In this document: positions 16,604 through 24,167 of the stretch, piece by piece | Layout: every line of letters begins with the position of its first letter | Numbering within the stretch: position 1 is the stretch's first letter | Source: Streptomyces lydicus | GTDB lineage: Bacteria; Actinomycetota; Actinomycetes; Streptomycetales; Streptomycetaceae | DNA: 64,000 nt | Assembly: GCF_000717345.1 (NCBI RefSeq) | Contig: NZ_JNZA01000036.1 | Coordinates: 75,366 to 139,365, forward strand | Direction of reading: 5' to 3' | Notes under the pieces: model-generated | The model's database searches: none | What the model was told of the DNA's origin: nothing | What the model saw: the letters and a program-made list of their open reading frames with translations, nothing else | Program-made: the position numbers and the translations under genes

Positions 16604-17580
16604 CAGGCACCGGCCCCGGGCGCCTCCGGCAGCAGGGCCAGGCCGTGGTCGATCAGCGCGGCCAGCTCCTTGACGTGCGCGGGGGCCGGTTCGTTCAGCG
16701 GCGGCCGGACCTCGCCGACGTCCAGGCCGCGCAGCCGTACGCCCGCCTTGACCAGCGAGACGGCGTAGCCGCGGCCCTGGTTGCGCAGTTCGACCAGCGG
16801 CCGGTAGAAGCCGTCCAGCAGCCGGGTGACGGTGTCGTCGTCGCCGGTGGTCAGCGCCCGGTGGAAGGCGAGGGCGATGTCGGGGGCGAAGGCGAAGACG
16901 GCGGAGGAGTACAGGCGGACGCCGAGGCCGCGGTAGGCGGGGACGGTGAGTTCGGCGGTGGGCAGGCCGTTGAAGTAGAGGAAGTCCTCGTCGGGGGCGT
17001 CGGTGCGGACGGTGCTGATGATGCGCTGGAGCAGGTCGAGGTCGCCCAGGCCGTCCTTGAGGCCGATGATGCCGGGGGTCCTGGCCAGGGCGGCGACGGT
17101 GGCGGGGGTGAAGACGGCGTTGTCGCGCTGGTAGACGATGACGGGGAGGGCGGTGGCGGCGGCGAGGTCGGTGTAGTGCCGCCGGAGTCCTTCCTGGCCC
17201 GCGGTGACGAGGTAGGGCGGCATGGCGAGCAGCCCGTCGGCGCCGGCGTCCTGGGCGAGGCGGGCGAACCGGACGGCGAGCGCGGTGCCGTAGCCGGTGC
17301 CGGCGACGACCGGGACGCGGCCGCCGGCCTCCGCCACGGCGGCGGTGACGCAGGCGGCGAACTCCTCGGGGGTGAGTGCGTGGAATTCCCCGGTGCCGCA
17401 GCAGGCGAAGACCGCGGCCGCGCCCGCGTCGATGCCGGCGCGCACATGGGTGCGGAAGGCGGTGAGGTCCAGGGCGCCGTCGGGTGCGTACGCGGTCACG
17501 GGGAAGAACAGCAGTCCGTCGAGACGGTCGGCGAGTTGAGGGGACCTCCCAGCGTCAGCTGGGGGAGGCTGTGCGGTCAC
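16603..17580 (-). CDS. kdgD: 5-dehydro-4-deoxyglucarate dehydratase
   Basis: A 325-aa member of the DHDPS/NAL aldolase superfamily. It shows CCGTGEFHALTPEEF at 60-74, Y150 in VIVYQRD and Schiff-base K175 in IIGLKDGLGD. These flanks match KdgD, which dehydrates and decarboxylates 5-dehydro-4-deoxyglucarate to 2,5-dioxopentanoate, the substrate of the semialdehyde dehydrogenase at 9.5 kb. The GTG at 17580 has AGGGAG upstream. Residues about 5-12 are encoded by a palindrome that looks like a dispersed repeat, giving an unusual QPPPADAGRS start. The downstream TIM-barrel-like gene overlaps by 1 nt; uronate dehydrogenase is divergent. Confidence 0.9.
   Translation of the reverse strand: MTAQPPPADAGRSPQLADRLDGLLFFPVTAYAPDGALDLTAFRTHVRAGIDAGAAAVFACCGTGEFHALTPEEFAACVTAAVAEAGGRVPVVAGTGYGTALAVRFARLAQDAGADGLLAMPPYLVTAGQEGLRRHYTDLAAATALPVIVYQRDNAVFTPATVAALARTPGIIGLKDGLGDLDLLQRIISTVRTDAPDEDFLYFNGLPTAELTVPAYRGLGVRLYSSAVFAFAPDIALAFHRALTTGDDDTVTRLLDGFYRPLVELRNQGRGYAVSLVKAGVRLRGLDVGEVRPPLNEPAPAHVKELAALIDHGLALLPEAPGAGA
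17545..17568. repeat. Palindromic repeat inside the kdgD 5' coding region
   Basis: CCTCCCAGC and GCTGGGGGAGG flank a GTCA loop. Palindromes of this sort are common dispersed elements in Streptomyces as I remember them. Here it lies in frame within kdgD, downstream of the only usable start, and is translated. Confidence 0.6.
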
Positions 17581-17607
17581 GGGCTCTCCCTGAGATACTC
17601 GTGCATG

Positions 17608-17636
17608 TTTCTGATCGACGTCCATATTTCTGAACG
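17608..17636. promoter_or_regulatory. Direct repeat in the kdgD-udh intergenic region
   Basis: TTTCTGATCG (17608-17617) and TTTCTGAACG (17627-17636) are 19 bp apart, just upstream of kdgD. The second copy continues as CTGAACGCC, preceded by ATATTT, much like ATATGCTGAACGCC upstream of iclR. It is a candidate site for the shared regulator. The remainder of the 265-bp divergent gap holds no gene. Confidence 0.4.
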
Positions 17637-17845
17637 CCGTTACGCTAGAGCAGCGTTCCGGCGCCGGTCAAGGGCCCACAACTGCCGTGTCACAAGCGGA
17701 TTTTCCGGATCCGTCAACCGTCTTGACCGGCGACGACGCGGCTTCCTACGTTGTCCATCCACCTGAATGTCGTTCGCGGATACAGCCTTTCAGCTGCCTT
17801 TCCGCCATCCTCAGCTCCCGCAGTTCAGCCGGAGGAGTACCCGCC

Positions 17846-18664
17846 ATGACCGCACCCCGCACCGTCCTGCTCACCGGCGCCGCCGGCGGCCTCGGCACCC
17901 TGATGCGCGAGCTGCTGCCGCCGCACGGCTACCGCTTGCGCCTCTTCGACCAGCGAGCCATCGAGACCACCGAGGGCGAACCGGACGCGATCACCGCCGA
18001 GTTGGCCGACAAGGAGGCGCTGCGCGAGGCGGTGCGCGGGGTCGACGCCGTCGTCCACCTCGCCGGCATCTCCCTGGAGGCCCCGTTCGAGAAGATCCTG
18101 CGCGCCAACATCGAGGGCACCTACCAGGTGTACGAGGCGGCGCGCGAAGCGGGCGTCCGACGGGTCGTGTTCGCCTCCTCCAACCACGCCGTCGGCTTCA
18201 CCCCGCGTCCCCCGGACGGCTCCGCCGCCATCCCGGTCGGCACGCCCCGCCGCCCCGACACCTATTACGGCCTCTCCAAGGGCTTCGGCGAGGACCTCGC
18301 GTCGCTCTACTGGGACGTGCACGGCATCGAGACCGTCTCCATCCGCATCGGCTCCTGCTTCCCGGCGCCGACCTCGGTGCGCATGCTGTCGATCTGGCTG
18401 AGCCCGGCCGACTGCGCCCGCCTGCTGCACGCCGCGCTCACCGCCCCCGATGTCGGCCACACCGTCGTCTACGGCTCCTCCGCCAACACCCGCCTGTGGT
18501 GGGACCTGTCCTCCGCGCGCGCCCTGGGCTACGAGCCGCAGGACGACTCCGAGCCGTACGCCGCGGAACTCCTCGCGGCCCAGGGCGCGCTGGACCCCGC
18601 CGACCCCGCGCACGCTCACCTCGGCGGTGCCTTCTGCACCGACCCGCCGCAGTGGCCGTACTGA
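17846..18664 (+). CDS. udh: Uronate dehydrogenase (NAD-dependent epimerase fold)
   Basis: Oxidises D-glucuronate or D-galacturonate to the aldaric acid lactone with NAD+. The 272-aa SDR protein has the nucleotide motif TGAAGGLG at 10-17, VVHLAGISLEAPFEKIL, the FASSNHAVGF active-site serine region and YYGLSK (Y141/K145). The long RIGSC..P..VRMLS.W stretch and the SANTRLWWDL segment match characterised uronate dehydrogenases closely as I recall them. GGAGGAG at 17831-17837 fixes ATG 17846; the upstream open frame is not coding. It is divergent from kdgD and supplies the first step of the same pathway. Confidence 0.92.
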   Translation: MTAPRTVLLTGAAGGLGTLMRELLPPHGYRLRLFDQRAIETTEGEPDAITAELADKEALREAVRGVDAVVHLAGISLEAPFEKILRANIEGTYQVYEAAREAGVRRVVFASSNHAVGFTPRPPDGSAAIPVGTPRRPDTYYGLSKGFGEDLASLYWDVHGIETVSIRIGSCFPAPTSVRMLSIWLSPADCARLLHAALTAPDVGHTVVYGSSANTRLWWDLSSARALGYEPQDDSEPYAAELLAAQGALDPADPAHAHLGGAFCTDPPQWPY

Positions 18665-18820
18665 CCGCCGGCCGGCCGGACCGGCGGGCGACGCGCGCCA
18701 CCGGCACCCGGGCGGCGCTCCCCTGTCCGCGGGTGGGCCGCGCCACCTCGCGGAACCCGCGCCGCCCGGGTGGCGTCCTGGTGGGTGTACCCACCACCGC
18801 GCAGGAACGAGGAACGCATC

Positions 18821-19093
18821 ATGGGCATCGTCAGCTGGCTCGTACTGGGGCTGATCGCGGGCATCGTCGCCAAGGTCCTGCTGCCGGGGCGGGACCCGGG
18901 CGGCATCGTCGGCACGACCCTGATCGGCATCGTGGGGTCCTTCATCGGCGGCTGGCTGTCCACCAAGATCCTGCACCGCCCGATACCGAAGGACTTCGGC
19001 GAGCCGTCCATGTGGATCGCCTCGATCGCCGGGGCGCTGGTCCTGCTCATCGCCTACCGGCTGCTCTTCGGCAACTCCCGCGAACGACGGTGA
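18821..19093 (+). CDS. GlsB/YeaQ/YmgE family membrane protein
   Basis: A 90-aa protein with three membrane helices (WLVLGLIAGIVAKVLLPG, GTTLIGIVGSFIGGWLS, IASIAGALVLLIAYRLLF) and the glycine-rich pattern of transglycosylase-associated / GlsB stress proteins. AGGAACGAGG precedes ATG 18821. It stands as a small single gene between udh and the TerD gene. These proteins are linked to general envelope stress, with no established activity. Confidence 0.88.
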   Translation: MGIVSWLVLGLIAGIVAKVLLPGRDPGGIVGTTLIGIVGSFIGGWLSTKILHRPIPKDFGEPSMWIASIAGALVLLIAYRLLFGNSRERR

Positions 19094-19163
19094 CCGGCGC
19101 GCGGGGCGGCCCTCCGCCCGCAGGTAATGGAACCGCAAAGGCGGGCCGATCGTTGGTCCCGGC

Positions 19164-20438
19164 ATGACCGCTATGACTCCTGGCTCGAACCTCCCGCTCA
19201 CCGCCGCGCGGGTGGCGGTGGACGTCACCGCCCCCGTGCGGCTGGACGTGTCGGGCCTGCTGCTCGCCGCCGACGGCAAGGTGCGCTCCGACGCCGACTT
19301 CGTCTTCTACAACCAGCCCGCCGGGCCGGGCGTGACGCACTCCGCGGCGCCCGCCGGCGGCGACACCATCACGGTGGACACCGCCGCGGTCCCCGACGGC
19401 ATCGAGAAGATCGTGGTCACCGCGAGCCTGGACGCCGCCGGCGCGACCTTCGCCGGCACCGAGCCGACCGCCACGGTCCGCAATGCCGACGACGGCAGCG
19501 CCCTCGCCTCCTTCACCCCGCCGCGGCTGGGCAGCGAGACCGCGCTGGTGGTCGTCGAGATCTACCGGCGGGCCGGCGCCTGGAAGGTGCGCGCGGTCGG
19601 CCAGGGCTACGCCAACGGCCTCGCGGGGATCGCCACCGACTTCGGCGTGACCGTCGACGAACCGGCCGCCCCGTCCGCCGCCACCCCGCAGGCACCCCCG
19701 GCGCCCCCGGCACCTGCCGCTCCCCCGGCCCCCGCCGACCAGTGGGCGCCGCCGGCCGGCGCCCCGGCCCCGGTCGCCCCGCCGCCGGCCGCCGCTCCCC
19801 CGGCCCCGCCCGTCGCACCGGCCGCCGCCGCGCCCGGCACCGGCACCGGCACCGGCACCGGCAAGGTCAACCTCGACAAGGGCCGGGTCAGCCTCCAGAA
19901 GAACCAGACCGTCTCCTTGGTCAAGGGCGGCCGGCCGCTGCTGGGCTCGGTCCGGATGGGCCTCGGCTGGGAGCCGGCCTTCCGCGGCAAGAACATCGAC
20001 CTCGACGCCTCCGTCATCGCCTACGGCCCGGACCGCAAGAAGATCGACAACTGCTTCTTCGGCAAGCTGATGATCCTCGGCGGCGCCGTCCAGCACTCCG
20101 GCGACAACCTCACCGGCGAGGGCGCCGGCGACGACGAGGCGATCACCGTCCACCTCGGCGGCCTGCCGCCCGAGGTGACCGGCCTGGTCTTCGTCGTCAA
20201 CTCCTTCTCCGGCCAGAAGTTCTCCGACGTCGCCAAGGCGTACTGCCGCCTGGTCGACGACCGGACCGGCGAGGAACTGGTCCGCTTCGACCTCACCCAC
20301 GCCGAGCCCCGTACGGGCGTGATGATGGCCAAGCTGATCCGGCAGTTCTCCGGCGAGTGGGAGATGACCGCGATGGGCGAATTCGTCGACGCGCGGACGG
20401 TGCGCGGCATGGTCAAGCCGGGCGGCCAGGCCCTGTGA
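19164..20438 (+). CDS. Tandem TerD-domain protein with Pro/Ala linker
   Basis: 424 aa with two TerD-like calcium-binding domains. The first (about 10-160) contains DADFVFYNQPAGPGVTH, PDGIEKIVVTASLD and VVVEIYRRAGAWKVRAVGQGYANGL. The second (about 225-424) begins KVNLDKGRVSLQKNQTVSL and includes LDASVIAYGPDRKKID and a degenerate VKAVGEF-like end (WEMTAMGEFVD). The domains are joined by a 55-residue Pro/Ala linker and a Gly-Thr repeat. TerD proteins act in tellurite, phage and general stress in the cytosol. It stands alone, without the TerABCEF set. Confidence 0.9.
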   Translation: MTAMTPGSNLPLTAARVAVDVTAPVRLDVSGLLLAADGKVRSDADFVFYNQPAGPGVTHSAAPAGGDTITVDTAAVPDGIEKIVVTASLDAAGATFAGTEPTATVRNADDGSALASFTPPRLGSETALVVVEIYRRAGAWKVRAVGQGYANGLAGIATDFGVTVDEPAAPSAATPQAPPAPPAPAAPPAPADQWAPPAGAPAPVAPPPAAAPPAPPVAPAAAAPGTGTGTGTGKVNLDKGRVSLQKNQTVSLVKGGRPLLGSVRMGLGWEPAFRGKNIDLDASVIAYGPDRKKIDNCFFGKLMILGGAVQHSGDNLTGEGAGDDEAITVHLGGLPPEVTGLVFVVNSFSGQKFSDVAKAYCRLVDDRTGEELVRFDLTHAEPRTGVMMAKLIRQFSGEWEMTAMGEFVDARTVRGMVKPGGQAL

Positions 20439-20467
20439 CGCGGGCGGCCGCCGGGCTCCGCACGGCC

Positions 20468-20495
20468 CGGCCGGCCCCCGTCCTCCGGCCGGCCG
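20468..20495. terminator. Candidate bidirectional terminator
   Basis: CGGCCGGCC and GGCCGGCCG form a 9-bp stem with a 10-nt loop, between the convergent TerD and LLM oxidoreductase genes. Confidence 0.45.
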
Positions 20496-20498
20496 CCG

Positions 20499-21545
20499 TC
20501 ACGCCGCCGGCAGCCGGCCGGCCGTGCGCCCGGTGAGCCCGGCCACCCGCGCCAGCCGTTCGTACGACTCCAGCAGCGCCGCCCGGTCGTGGGTACTGGT
20601 CGTGACCAGCACCTCGTCCGCGGCGGCGGCGTCGATCAGCGTGCCGAGGGCGTCCGCGACCTGCTCCTCCGTGCCGTGGAGCTGGCCGCGCAGCGCGTCC
20701 TCGTAGAAGCCGCGCTCACGCTCCGTCAGCGCGGCCGCGGCCGCCGGGCCGTCGTCGGCGGGCCGCAGCGGCGGGAAGACACCATGGGTGCGGGAGTACG
20801 CCAGGGCGCGGGCCTCCGGCAGCAGCAGCCGGCGCGCCTGCGCGGTGGTGGCGGCGACCGCCACCGTCCCCGAGATGACGACGTAGGGACGCGGCCACAG
20901 GACCGACGGGCGGAACGCGTCGCGGTAGGCGGCGATCGCGTCCAGCATCCTGCGGCGGTCGCGCAGGTCGCCGATGACCAGCGCCAGCCCGGTCTCCGCG
21001 GCGACCCGGGCGCCGGCGCCGGTCGCCAGGACGAACGCCGGGACCCGCAGCCCCTCGGCGGGCCGGGCGTGGACCTGCGGGTGGGTGGTCTGGGTGCCGG
21101 TGAAGTAGCCGAGCAGTTCGGTGAGTTGGGCGCCGAAGTCCTCGGCCGCGTCCTTCCCGGTGCCCAGCGCCCGGCGGATGCCGCCGGTGAAGCCGACCGA
21201 CCGGCCCAGGCCCATGTCGATCCGGCCGGGGAAGAGCGACTCCAGCACCCCGAACTGCTCGGCGACCACCAGTGGCCGGTGGTTGGGCAGCATCACCCCG
21301 CCGGTGCCGACCCTGATCGTGGCGGTCGCCGCGGCCACCGCGGCGGCCAGCACCGTGGGCGCCGACCCGGCGACCCCGGGCACGCCGTGGTGCTCGGACA
21401 CCCAGAACCGGTGATAGCCGAGCTGCTCGGCGCGGCGCGCCAGGGCGACGGTGTCGCGCAGCGCCGCCGCGTCCGGATGCCCTTCCCTGGTGCGGGAACG
21501 GTCCAGGATCGAGAATTGTGTCGTCCGTGTCGTCGAGCTCACCAC
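20499..21545 (-). CDS. LLM-class flavin-dependent oxidoreductase
   Basis: A 348-aa bacterial-luciferase-like monooxygenase. The TIM-barrel landmarks are ARRAEQLGYHRFWVSEHHG, the RVGTGGVMLPNHRPLVVAEQFGVLESLFPGRIDMGLGRSVG segment and a C-terminal ADEVLVTTSTHDRAALLESYERL. It is an FMN- or F420-dependent enzyme of the FMN-like LLM subgroup (MsnO8/YhbW-like); the substrate is unknown. Two adjacent GTG codons occur at 21545 and 21542; spacing from AGAGG is short, so the exact start is uncertain. It is divergent from a methyltransferase. Confidence 0.87.
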   Translation of the reverse strand: MVSSTTRTTQFSILDRSRTREGHPDAAALRDTVALARRAEQLGYHRFWVSEHHGVPGVAGSAPTVLAAAVAAATATIRVGTGGVMLPNHRPLVVAEQFGVLESLFPGRIDMGLGRSVGFTGGIRRALGTGKDAAEDFGAQLTELLGYFTGTQTTHPQVHARPAEGLRVPAFVLATGAGARVAAETGLALVIGDLRDRRRMLDAIAAYRDAFRPSVLWPRPYVVISGTVAVAATTAQARRLLLPEARALAYSRTHGVFPPLRPADDGPAAAAALTERERGFYEDALRGQLHGTEEQVADALGTLIDAAAADEVLVTTSTHDRAALLESYERLARVAGLTGRTAGRLPAA

Positions 21546-21616
21546 CTCTGCTTCAACGTCCGTACGCCCGCCAGATTCCCCGGTCCGCCCCCCCCGGGCG
21601 GCACAAGGAGCGTCCG

Positions 21617-22507
21617 ATGCCGCAGCAGCAGCCGCCGGCCGGCGCGGCCGGCCCCGCGGATCACCCGGACGGCGCAGCCCCGCCGCCCGACCTTCCCGAG
21701 CGGGTCGTGGAGATCTACGGCGAGCACGACCTGAGCACCGTCCCGGCCTTCGCCGGCGGCTTCATCAACTTCGGCTACTGGGCCGAGGTGCCGCAGGCCG
21801 CCGGGCGCCGGCTGACCGAGGCCGACCGGGTGCGCAGCGAGCAGGACCTCTACCGCCTGGTGCTCGGCGCCCTCGGCCCGGTGCGGGGCCGCTCGGCGCT
21901 GGAGGTCGGCTGCGGGCGCGGGCTGGGCTGCGCGCTGGCGCTGCGGGAGTACGGGCTGGGCGCGGTGACCGGTCTGGACGCGCACCCCGACCAGATCTCC
22001 CGCGCCCGGGAGGCGAACGCGGCGCTGCTCGACGCGGGGACGGCGGCGGGGACGGGCCGGCTGGAGTTCGTGCTGGGGGCCGCCGACCGCCTTCCGCTGC
22101 CCGGCGGCGCCGTCGACGTCGTCTACTCGGTCGAGGCCGCGCAGCACTTCCGGGACCTGCCGGGTTTCGCGCGGGAGACGGCGCGGGTGCTGCGCCCGGG
22201 CGGGCGGCTGGCGCTGACGACGTTCTTCGCCCGTACCCGCGCGGCCGCCCGCGAGCTGCCCGGGCTGCTGCCGCCGTACGCCGACGGCCTGGACGTGCCG
22301 TACGTGGTCGACGAGGTGGCCGCGACGCTGGCCGCGGCGGGCCTGCGCGACGTCCGGGTGCGGGCGGTCGGTGCGGGGGTGTGGGAGCCCTACGACCGGT
22401 ATCTGGCCCAGCAGCACGAGCCGCGGGACGGCTGGGCGCGCCGCTATCTGACGGCCTACCGGGCGGGGCTGCTGGACTACTACCTCCTGACGGCGGCGGC
22501 CGGCTGA
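21617..22507 (+). CDS. SAM-dependent methyltransferase, GFINFGYW type
   Basis: 296 aa. The N-terminal PERVVEIYGEHDLSTVPAFAGGFINFGYW resembles sarcosine/dimethylglycine and rifamycin-type O-methyltransferases. Motif I ALEVGCGRGLG is at about 94-104, followed by GAVTGLDAHPDQISRAREAN, the VVYSVEAAQHF motif II region and RVLRPGGRLALTTFF. AAGGAG at 21605-21610 fixes ATG 21617; an in-frame ATG at 21518 overlaps the divergent oxidoreductase and is less likely. It may methylate a small metabolite or secondary product together with the neighbouring monooxygenase, which is inference only. Confidence 0.85.
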   Translation: MPQQQPPAGAAGPADHPDGAAPPPDLPERVVEIYGEHDLSTVPAFAGGFINFGYWAEVPQAAGRRLTEADRVRSEQDLYRLVLGALGPVRGRSALEVGCGRGLGCALALREYGLGAVTGLDAHPDQISRAREANAALLDAGTAAGTGRLEFVLGAADRLPLPGGAVDVVYSVEAAQHFRDLPGFARETARVLRPGGRLALTTFFARTRAAARELPGLLPPYADGLDVPYVVDEVAATLAAAGLRDVRVRAVGAGVWEPYDRYLAQQHEPRDGWARRYLTAYRAGLLDYYLLTAAAG

Positions 22508-22513
22508 GCCGTC

Positions 22514-22552
22514 GGCCGCCGCCGCGTGCAGGAGGGTGCGGCGCCGGCGGCC
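22514..22552. terminator. Bidirectional terminator candidate
   Basis: GGCCGCCG and CGGCGGCC bracket a GC-rich loop between the convergent methyltransferase and PhoX-type genes. The right arm touches the PhoX stop codon. Confidence 0.4.
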
Positions 22553-24003
22553 TAGCGCTGGCGGCGGTGCCGCTTCCAGGGGCCGGTGATGGCGAGCATG
22601 ATGCCGGGCTCCTGGATGTTGGCGAACAGCGTGTGTCCGTCCGGGGAGAAGACCGGGCCGGTGAACTCGCTGAACTCCGGCTTGTCGGCGGTGCCGATGT
22701 TGAGCTCGTTGCGGGCGAGCGGGTAGGTGCGGCCGTCGTCGGTGGCGCCGAAGAGGTGCTGTACGCCCTCGCCGTCCTCGGCGATGATCAGCCCGCCGTA
22801 GGGGGAGACGGTGATGTTGTCGGGGCCGTCGAACGCGCCGTCCTTCCCGGGGTCGGGGTTGACGCCGAGCAGGACCTTCAGGGTCAGGGTCCGCCGCCGC
22901 GGGTCGTAGAACCACACCTGCCCGTCGTGCTGGACGGGGCTCTCCTCACGGGCGAAGGAGGAGACGACGTACGCGCCGCCGTCGGCCCACCACAGGCCCT
23001 CCAGCTTGCGGGCGCGGGTGACCTCGCCGGCCGTGAACTGCTTGCGTACCGAGACCGTGCGGGCGTCGCGGTCGGGCACGTCGACCCAGTCGACGCCGTA
23101 GACGGTGCCGGTCCTCGTGGCGCGTGAGAGGTCGTCGACGAACCGGCCGCCGGAGTCGAAGCACTTGAACGCCTGGAGCACGCCGGCGTCGTCGGCGAGG
23201 GTGCGCAGCTTCCCGCGGCCGTGGTGGAAGCCGTGCGGCGGGGTCCAGCGGTAGAAGAGGCCGTTGGGTCCGGCGGCGTCCTCGGTCAGGTAGAGGTGGC
23301 CGCGCCGGGGGTCGACGACGACGGCTTCGTGGGCGTAGCGGCCGAGCGCCTTGACGGGCCGGGGGTCGCGGCCGGCCCGGAGGTCGCGCGGGTCGACCTC
23401 GAAGACGTAGCCGTGGTCCTTGGTCATGCCGTGCTGGCCGGCCTTGTCCTCGGTCTCCTCGCAGGTGAGCCAGGTGCCCCAAGGGGTGGTGCCGCCGGCG
23501 CAGTTGGTGGAGGTGCCGGCGATGCCGACCCGCTCGCCGACCGGGGTGCCGTCCTGGGCGACCTCGACGACGGTGCAGCCGCCGGACGCCGCCGGGTCGT
23601 AGACCAGCCCGTCGGTGAGCGGCACCGGGTGCGGCCAGTCGGCGCGCGGGCCCTTCAGCTCGTGGTTGTTGACGAGGAGGGTGGTGCCGCGGGGGCCGGC
23701 GAAGGTGCCGGTGCCGTCGTGGTTGGAGGGGGTGGTCTCACCGCTTTCGAGGGTGGTGACCCCGGAATGGGTGATGATCCGGTACGAGAACCCGGCGGGC
23801 AGCGCGAGGATGCCGTCGGGGTCGGGGAGGAGCGGCCCGTAGCCGAAGCCGTGGCCCGTCGCCGTGCCGTCCGCGGCGGGGTCCGGCAGTTCCTCGCCGA
23901 GCGCGCCCGGTGCGGTGGCCAGCACGCTGACGCTGCCGGCCAGCGCGACCCCCGCGCCGGCGAAGGCGGAACGCTTGGCGAAGTCTCTTCGGGTGAGCGG
24001 CAT
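22552..24003 (-). CDS. PhoX-family (DUF839) alkaline phosphatase-like protein, Tat-exported
   Basis: 483 aa. A twin-arginine signal is visible (LTRRDFAKRS, hydrophobic SAFAGAGVALAGSVSVLA). It is followed by the PhoX beta-propeller core with FSYRIITHSG, TLLVNNHELKG, TSTNCAGGTTPWGTWLTCEETED, HEAVVVDPRRGHLYLTEDA, DGPDNITVSPYGGLIIAEDG and FSPDGHTLFANIQEPG, including the conserved Cys/Glu metal-site segment. The predicted role is an extracellular phosphatase needing calcium/iron. AGGAGA precedes ATG 24003, and an 11-bp-spaced GTTCAAC/GTTCGAC pair lies 66 nt upstream, suggesting PhoP control. Confidence 0.9.
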   Translation of the reverse strand: MPLTRRDFAKRSAFAGAGVALAGSVSVLATAPGALGEELPDPAADGTATGHGFGYGPLLPDPDGILALPAGFSYRIITHSGVTTLESGETTPSNHDGTGTFAGPRGTTLLVNNHELKGPRADWPHPVPLTDGLVYDPAASGGCTVVEVAQDGTPVGERVGIAGTSTNCAGGTTPWGTWLTCEETEDKAGQHGMTKDHGYVFEVDPRDLRAGRDPRPVKALGRYAHEAVVVDPRRGHLYLTEDAAGPNGLFYRWTPPHGFHHGRGKLRTLADDAGVLQAFKCFDSGGRFVDDLSRATRTGTVYGVDWVDVPDRDARTVSVRKQFTAGEVTRARKLEGLWWADGGAYVVSSFAREESPVQHDGQVWFYDPRRRTLTLKVLLGVNPDPGKDGAFDGPDNITVSPYGGLIIAEDGEGVQHLFGATDDGRTYPLARNELNIGTADKPEFSEFTGPVFSPDGHTLFANIQEPGIMLAITGPWKRHRRQR

Positions 24004-24068
24004 TGTCGTCTCCTGGATGGCCGGTTTTCCACGCCCGTGTGCCTGCGCCGCACACGCTCTCGTGCGTC

Positions 24069-24086
24069 GTCGAACTCCAGTTGAAC
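24069..24086 (-). promoter_or_regulatory. PHO-box-like direct repeat upstream of PhoX gene
   Basis: On the minus strand GTTCAAC is followed exactly 11 bp later by GTTCGAC, close to the GTTCACC direct-repeat units that PhoP binds in Streptomyces. Its position about 66-83 nt before the start codon suits an activator site. Confidence 0.5.
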
Positions 24087-24167
24087 GCGGTGCGACATCC
24101 AGGAAGCAGTTGGGGCGGGCCGGGCCGTCGTACGGCCGGCCCGCCCCGTGCGGCGGAAGGGTCGGGG

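Noticed and set aside
13860..16610. 916-codon minus-strand frame across the two-component genes
   Set aside because: It runs through the kinase and regulator on the wrong strand and overlaps the real 15404-16603 gene in another frame; the composition is Arg/Pro/Ala only.
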